Assembly: GCF_004358345.1 (NCBI RefSeq)
Contig: NZ_CP037952.1
Coordinates: forward strand, 4,898,001-4,962,000
Direction of reading: 5' to 3'
DNA from: Parashewanella spongiae
GTDB taxonomy: Bacteria > Pseudomonadota > Gammaproteobacteria > Enterobacterales > Shewanellaceae
DNA length: 64,000 nucleotides
In this document: positions 59,661 through 64,000 of the stretch, one piece after another
How positions within the stretch are numbered: the first letter of the stretch is position 1
How the letters are laid out: the number at the start of each line of letters is the position of its first letter
The notes under the pieces: model-generated
What the model was told of the DNA's origin: nothing
Databases searched by the model: none
What the model saw: only the letters and a program-made list of their open reading frames with translations
Program-made: the position numbers and the translations under genes

Positions 59661-61396
59661 TATTTCACTCCTCTTGAGTAGGCGGCTAAACGCGATTGCT
59701 CGGTTGAACTGATTGGCTCAACATTCAACATTTGCAGCGCGCCAGACATAACTTTTGCAAATACAGGTCCTGCGGCATCACCACCGTAATAACTGTCAGT
59801 TTTGGGATCGTTTATTACGACTGAAATAGCCAGTCTTGGATTGTTTACTGGCGCGATGCCAGCAAAAAGTGCAACGTAATCGTCACCATATCCACCAGCA
59901 ACAGCAATCCGGCTAGTTCCAGTCTTACCAGCCACTGGGTATCCATCAATATGCGCTTTCTTGGCTGTTCCGCCCTTCTCTGTTACTCCAACCAGCATTT
60001 TCATCACATTATCGGCCACTTGTGGATCGAGCACTTGTTCGCCTTTAGGTTGCTGTTTCAATTTCAATACCGATACCGGATACAATACGCCACCGCTGCC
60101 TAGAGTAGCGTACATACGTGCAAGCTGAAGAGGGGTAGCCGTCAGTCCGTAGCCAAAGGACAGTGTTGCACGTTCAAAATCAGACCAGCGGTGACGATCA
60201 TGGATTAACCCTGCACTCTCGCCGATAAGGTTAATACCTGAATAATTCCCCAATCCCATCGACTGATAGGTGCCAAGTAACTGCTGTACAGGCATTCTTA
60301 ATGACAACTTACTGACACCCATATTGCTCGACTTAACCAAAATTTTAGCTAATGACATATCGCCATAATTAATGGGATCTCGAACTTGTCGACCACCAAT
60401 ACGCATCCAGCCCGGTGACGTTGGCACGATTTCATCTATTTTCACAACCCCAGCTTCTAAAGCCGCTGCGACTACAAAGGGTTTTATGGTAGAGCCAGGT
60501 TCATAAGTATCGGTCAAGGCCCGATTACGCATTCGATGACTTTGCATCCCTTCTCTGGAATTAGGGTTATAAGATGGTGTATTTACCATAGCGAGTACTT
60601 CGCCCGTGTGAACGTCAAGTACAACAACCGAACCTGAAGTCGCTTGATTATACTCAGTGGCAAGCTTCAACTCTCGATAAGCCAGTGCTTGAATTCGTTG
60701 ATCAATGCTCAATACGAGATCATTCGGGCTTTCACCTTCTTGCACTACTCCTAATCGTTCTACAACATGTCCATCTCGTGATTTTCGAACTTTTTGTTTA
60801 GATGGTGTACCAGTTAGCCATTCATCATAACCCCGTTCAATTCCTTCAATACCAACGTCATCAATATTGGTAATGCCTATCAATTGAGCATTAGTTTCCC
60901 CTGCGGGGTAATATCGACGAGACTCAGCTTTTAAATAAATACCCGGTAATTTTAACTGCTTGATATAGTCAGCCACCGCGGGAGCGACCTGCCGTTTAAT
61001 GTAAGTAAAACGCTTTGTTGGCTTATCTTTAATACGTTTTAATAATGTATCAATGGGCATTTGCAAAACATCAGCTAAAGCTTGCCAGCGACGCTGATCT
61101 TTAAAACCGTTTCTATCGTGAACGATTTTAGGATCCGCCCACACTGCACGCACAGGAACACTTACCGCAAGCATTTCACCATTACGATCACTGATTAAGC
61201 CTCGGTGTACATCATGACTAGTAGTACGTAACGTCCTCATGTCGCTTTCGTGTCGCAGCTTTTCAGGTTCAATAATTTGGATATAAGCTGCACGGCCAAT
61301 CAAGCTAACAAACATCAAAAACACAAACCCTAACAGCGTGTATACACGCCATTGAAATGATTGTGGTTTATGTTTCTGCTTCGCTTGTTTCGTCAT
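59660..61396 (-). CDS. ftsI: Septal transpeptidase FtsI (PBP3)
   Basis: 578 residues. A short cytoplasmic part, one transmembrane helix (about 18-40, VYTLLGFVFLMFVSLIGRAA), a pedestal domain, and a transpeptidase with catalytic serine in EPGSTIKPFVVAAAL (about 308), the SSN motif in KSSNMGVSKL and KTGT in VAGKTGTSRIAV. It cross-links septal peptidoglycan. It overlaps ftsL by 4 bases. Confidence 0.98.
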   Translation of the reverse strand: MTKQAKQKHKPQSFQWRVYTLLGFVFLMFVSLIGRAAYIQIIEPEKLRHESDMRTLRTTSHDVHRGLISDRNGEMLAVSVPVRAVWADPKIVHDRNGFKDQRRWQALADVLQMPIDTLLKRIKDKPTKRFTYIKRQVAPAVADYIKQLKLPGIYLKAESRRYYPAGETNAQLIGITNIDDVGIEGIERGYDEWLTGTPSKQKVRKSRDGHVVERLGVVQEGESPNDLVLSIDQRIQALAYRELKLATEYNQATSGSVVVLDVHTGEVLAMVNTPSYNPNSREGMQSHRMRNRALTDTYEPGSTIKPFVVAAALEAGVVKIDEIVPTSPGWMRIGGRQVRDPINYGDMSLAKILVKSSNMGVSKLSLRMPVQQLLGTYQSMGLGNYSGINLIGESAGLIHDRHRWSDFERATLSFGYGLTATPLQLARMYATLGSGGVLYPVSVLKLKQQPKGEQVLDPQVADNVMKMLVGVTEKGGTAKKAHIDGYPVAGKTGTSRIAVAGGYGDDYVALFAGIAPVNNPRLAISVVINDPKTDSYYGGDAAGPVFAKVMSGALQMLNVEPISSTEQSRLAAYSRGVK

Positions 61397-61707
61397 GGTA
61401 TTTTCACCACCTTTTCCTCGTTCGGTAACGGCCTTTTCATATCCAACTCTTTTGTCGCAATGCGAATAATTCGACTGTGCTCAGTTTGCGCTTGTTCTTC
61501 TAACAACAAATTTCGCCACTCAATATCTAATCGATCTCTTTGTTGCAGTAGTTGATCCCATTCACTGGTTAACTTACGGCTTGCATGGCTGGTATACACG
61601 ACAACCACAGCGTTCAAAACCACAATTACAGCCATTACTATCAACCACTTATGATTCCATAAATCTTGAATAATAATGCTTGGTAAGCTCAACTGTCCTT
61701 TTGTCAC
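61393..61707 (-). CDS. ftsL: Cell division protein FtsL
   Basis: 104 residues: one transmembrane helix (WLIVMAVIVVLNAVVVVYTS, about 18-37) followed by a leucine-zipper-like coiled coil (LTSEWDQLLQQRDRLDIEWR) and the conserved RIATKELDMKRPLPNEEKVV. It bridges FtsB/FtsQ to FtsI/FtsW. Recognised by position and layout as much as by sequence. Confidence 0.94.
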   Translation of the reverse strand: MTKGQLSLPSIIIQDLWNHKWLIVMAVIVVLNAVVVVYTSHASRKLTSEWDQLLQQRDRLDIEWRNLLLEEQAQTEHSRIIRIATKELDMKRPLPNEEKVVKIP

Positions 61708-61717
61708 CTACAACTCC

Positions 61718-62659
61718 CTAATAACTCAGCCGTTGCGCGACTCGTAGTACCGAGCTGCGAGCTCTAGGGTTGTGTTCGACTTCGATGTCTGACGGTTTTT
61801 GTGCTTTGCCAACCGCTTTTAACTTTCGGTTTTTATTTAATTCGGCTTCCGTAACTGGCAAACCAAATGGCGCTTCGGCGGCTTGACTGTGACGCCTGAT
61901 GAAACGCTTTACGATACGATCTTCTAATGAATGGAAACTGATCACTGATAGTCGTCCTTCAGGCGCTAACACATTCATCGCACCTTGAAGTGCTTGTTCA
62001 ATTTGCTCTAACTCACTATTTATATATATTCTAATGGCCTGAAACACCCGAGTGGCTGGATGTTTATGCTTCTCTTTTTTCTTTGTGATCCGAAAAATCA
62101 AATCTGCTAGGTCTTTCGTACGTAAAAACGGAGTCTTTTCTCGATCCGCCGCGATACATCGTGCAATGTGACGTGAATTTTTTTCTTCACCATAGGTTTT
62201 AAATACCCATGCCATATCTTCAATTTCGGCTCGCGCTATCCACTCTGCCGCTGTTTGGCCTTGGCTATTATCCATCCGCATATCAAGTGGACCATCACGC
62301 AAAAAACTAAAGCCCCGTTCTGCATCATCCAACTGGGGTGAAGAAACACCAAGATCTAACAAAACACCATCTATTTTACCGACTAGATTTAATTCATGAA
62401 CATACTGTTCCAATTGACCAAATCCACCATGAACAATGCAAAACTTTGCATCATCTGAAAATTGCTTTGCTGCTTCAATAGCTTGAGGATCACGATCAAT
62501 AGCAATTAAACGACCATGAGAACCCAATTGAGAAAGCACGATCCGTGAATGCCCTCCACGTCCAAACGTGCCATCAATATAGATGCCGTCAGGTTTAATA
62601 TTTAATCCGCCTACGGTTTCATTCAGTAGGACGGACAAATGGGCATAATTTTCACTCAT
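61718..62659 (-). CDS. rsmH: 16S rRNA (cytosine1402-N4)-methyltransferase
   Basis: 313 residues. [20 protein letters not shown] start, [18 protein letters not shown] (SAM loop), [20 protein letters not shown] and [20 protein letters not shown]. Formerly mraW. It modifies the decoding centre of the small subunit. It follows mraZ by 26 bp. Confidence 0.98.
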   Translation of the reverse strand: MSENYAHLSVLLNETVGGLNIKPDGIYIDGTFGRGGHSRIVLSQLGSHGRLIAIDRDPQAIEAAKQFSDDAKFCIVHGGFGQLEQYVHELNLVGKIDGVLLDLGVSSPQLDDAERGFSFLRDGPLDMRMDNSQGQTAAEWIARAEIEDMAWVFKTYGEEKNSRHIARCIAADREKTPFLRTKDLADLIFRITKKKEKHKHPATRVFQAIRIYINSELEQIEQALQGAMNVLAPEGRLSVISFHSLEDRIVKRFIRRHSQAAEAPFGLPVTEAELNKNRKLKAVGKAQKPSDIEVEHNPRARSSVLRVAQRLSY

Positions 62660-62685
62660 ACAGCTCTTCTTTTAGTTGCTATCAC

Positions 62686-63144
62686 CTACAGCGAAAAGTT
62701 AGCCAATCTTTCATTATTGGCTAAGGCTTCACTTGATATGGCTTGTTTGCTTTCTTCTATGAGACGTTGCCACTCGTCAGCATCCCACAATTCAAATTTA
62801 TTTAATTGACCCACTAGCATGGTATGCTTTTCGAGCCCAGCATATTTTCTCAGGCTTAATGGCAGCAGTAAACGACCATTATTGTCTAACTCACATTCGT
62901 GAGCATAACCAAGTAATAATCGTTTTAATGCGCGCTCTGTCGGCTGAGTATCAGACAGTGATAGCAACTTAGTTTCAATGTGTTGCCATTCATGAATGGG
63001 ATATATCAATAAGCAGGAAGATTGTATATCAACGGTAATGACTAATTTTCCAGAAGATTCAACGCGCAGTAACTCTCGGTATCGCGTTGGCATCGCGATC
63101 CGACCTTTACTGTCTAAGTTAATCCCACTGGCGCCTGAAAACAC
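62686..63144 (-). CDS. mraZ: Transcriptional regulator MraZ
   Basis: 152 residues with two SpoVT/AbrB-like halves: GASGINLDSKGRIAMPTRYR and ECELDNNGRLLLPLSLRKYA, each with the DxxGR signature. It forms a ring that binds tandem repeats in its own promoter and represses the dcw operon. The operon's first gene; the matching DNA repeats lie 26-52 bp upstream of its ATG. Confidence 0.97.
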   Translation of the reverse strand: MFSGASGINLDSKGRIAMPTRYRELLRVESSGKLVITVDIQSSCLLIYPIHEWQHIETKLLSLSDTQPTERALKRLLLGYAHECELDNNGRLLLPLSLRKYAGLEKHTMLVGQLNKFELWDADEWQRLIEESKQAISSEALANNERLANFSL

Positions 63145-63170
63145 TGTTTACCATCCTTGTCAGCAAATGT

Positions 63171-63233
63171 TCCACAATTACCCACATTTTCCCACATTAG
63201 CTAAGTTTAGGGACAGTTGACAATAAATGTCAA
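63171..63233 (-). promoter_or_regulatory. dcw (mraZ) promoter with three MraZ-box repeats
   Basis: On the minus strand TTGACA (63233-63228), an 18-bp spacer and TAAACT (63209-63204) form the promoter. Downstream come TGTGGG, TGTGGG and TGTGGA (63196-63191, 63186-63181, 63176-63171) at a strict 10-bp spacing. This is the direct-repeat array recognised by MraZ, placed to block transcription start. Confidence 0.85.
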
Positions 63234-63278
63234 GCAATGTTCACTTTTAAGAATCCCGCCACAAAGCGGGTTATAGAC

Positions 63279-64000
63279 CAATGGCACTAACTTAAGAATT
63301 ACTTCTGATATACCTTAAGCCTACGTGCTTGCTTTCTTGAATGTTGTAACCTTGGTGTCGGTTTCGGTCGCCTTTTCTTTGCTCTCGGTTCTTTTCTCCC
63401 TGGGCGATTGCCAACGATATGCTCGCCGATAATATCTGCTATCACATCCAATAAAGTGTCAATGATCCCTTCGGTGGCTTGCAAAAGTAATATCTGAAAA
63501 TCTTGTAATGCGTCATGTGCGGCTTTAAAACTTGCCTCTCTAGGCGATATTCCTTTTTTTCTGCCGCTCGGCACATAAGTGCCCTTATCATGTTGTAAAC
63601 TAACAAATGAACATCAATTTCCTTACGCACCATATCTGGACTACCACACCTTAAAATATCCATTTTCATCATGGTCTTGATTGACCTAAAATCCAACTCG
63701 ATATGCCATCGTGAAACGTATAAATCAATAATATCTTGCTTCGGATAGACTTCTTTATCCGTGAGCGTGGTAACAATGATACGTTTCTTTGTTCCTACCA
63801 TTCTGACGATAAGCTCTTCTGGCACTTGAGCGTAATCCTCTGGGGTCATCCATTCTGGACAGGATGGACGAATTAGCTTAAATAAACCATCTCGCTTACC
63901 CAGCTTTTCTTCACAGGTTCTGAAATCGACATTTCTGGCTCCGTTTTTTTCGAAAACAGCATCAACGCCTAACCCCATTAGTCCTACAAGAACAAAGTAG
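63279..64000 (-). mobile_element. IS4-type insertion sequence, copy 2, cut by window edge
   Basis: It starts with the same end CAATGGCACTAACTTAAG as the copy at 25140 and differs from it by only a few bases over 720 bp. It lies 135 bp upstream of mraZ, outside the promoter. The rest of the element is beyond the window. Confidence 0.92.
63299..64000 (-). pseudogene. IS4-family transposase, C-terminal part, frameshifted
   Basis: Contains the second part of the DDE domain with the YVSRWHIELDFRSIKTMMKMD block. At the A-run (seven A, about 63555-63561) the main frame turns into EYRLERQVLKPHMTHYKIF and stops at 63442; the expected tail SPREASFKAAHDALQDF to RLKVYQK is in another frame ending at 63299. 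The other copy has nine A here. The N-terminus is outside the window. Confidence 0.82.

Overview
The window reads as a gammaproteobacterial chromosome of the Alteromonadales, most like Shewanella or Parashewanella. Three things point there: the order nudF-yqiB-cpdA-yqiA-parE-parC next to a divergent tolC; a complete division and cell-wall (dcw) cluster with no ddlB; and a heavy load of insertion sequences together with eukaryote-like protein domains. The genus is an inference from gene order and content, not a database result.

Layout. 1-4030: envelope-stress module on the + strand (a SpeE-like aminopropyltransferase cut by the window edge, YjfI/DUF2170, a PspA/IM30 protein, YjfK/DUF2491, a small unknown and a voltage-sensor-type potassium channel). 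4780-7389: curli secretion genes csgE, csgF, csgG and a CsgD-like LuxR regulator, with no curlin subunit gene. 7704-15635: minus-strand run parC, a sorbosone-dehydrogenase-like beta-propeller, parE, yqiA, cpdA, yqiB and nudF, divergent from tolC (15881-17194). 17601-24054: an outer-membrane barrel, a DUF2333 protein, a PCu(A)C copper chaperone, a crotonase, a PspC operon whose last gene is split by an ISAs1-family element, and dusA.

24143-42000 is accessory DNA. It begins with a tyrosine integrase facing the 5' end of dusA and truncated by an IS4-type element. It then holds remnants of IS630, IS3, IS66, IS982 and IS110, an intact ISKra4-type element inside a group II intron, and a second truncated group II intron abutting the secA terminator. 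Three intact-looking cargo genes sit among them: a coiled-coil protein whose N-terminal half resembles a Death domain, an ankyrin-repeat protein with two poly-G tracts, and a SWIM/SNF2 helicase.

42058-63144 returns to core genome: secA, an M23 peptidase, dciA, lpxC, ftsZ, ftsA, ftsQ, murC, murG, ftsW, murD, mraY, murF, murE, ftsI, ftsL, rsmH and mraZ. The dcw genes are tightly packed on the minus strand behind a promoter with three MraZ-box repeats. A second copy of the IS4-type element runs off the right edge.

Three families of short non-coding elements with terminal inverted repeats are dispersed through the window: A (361 bp), B (about 235 bp) and C (312 bp). One B copy is nested inside an A copy, and the other A copy supplies the exact empty site. 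A and C share a small hairpin whose stem shows a compensatory change. The strongest leads for something undescribed are the Death-like protein with its ankyrin neighbour, and this family of small elements.
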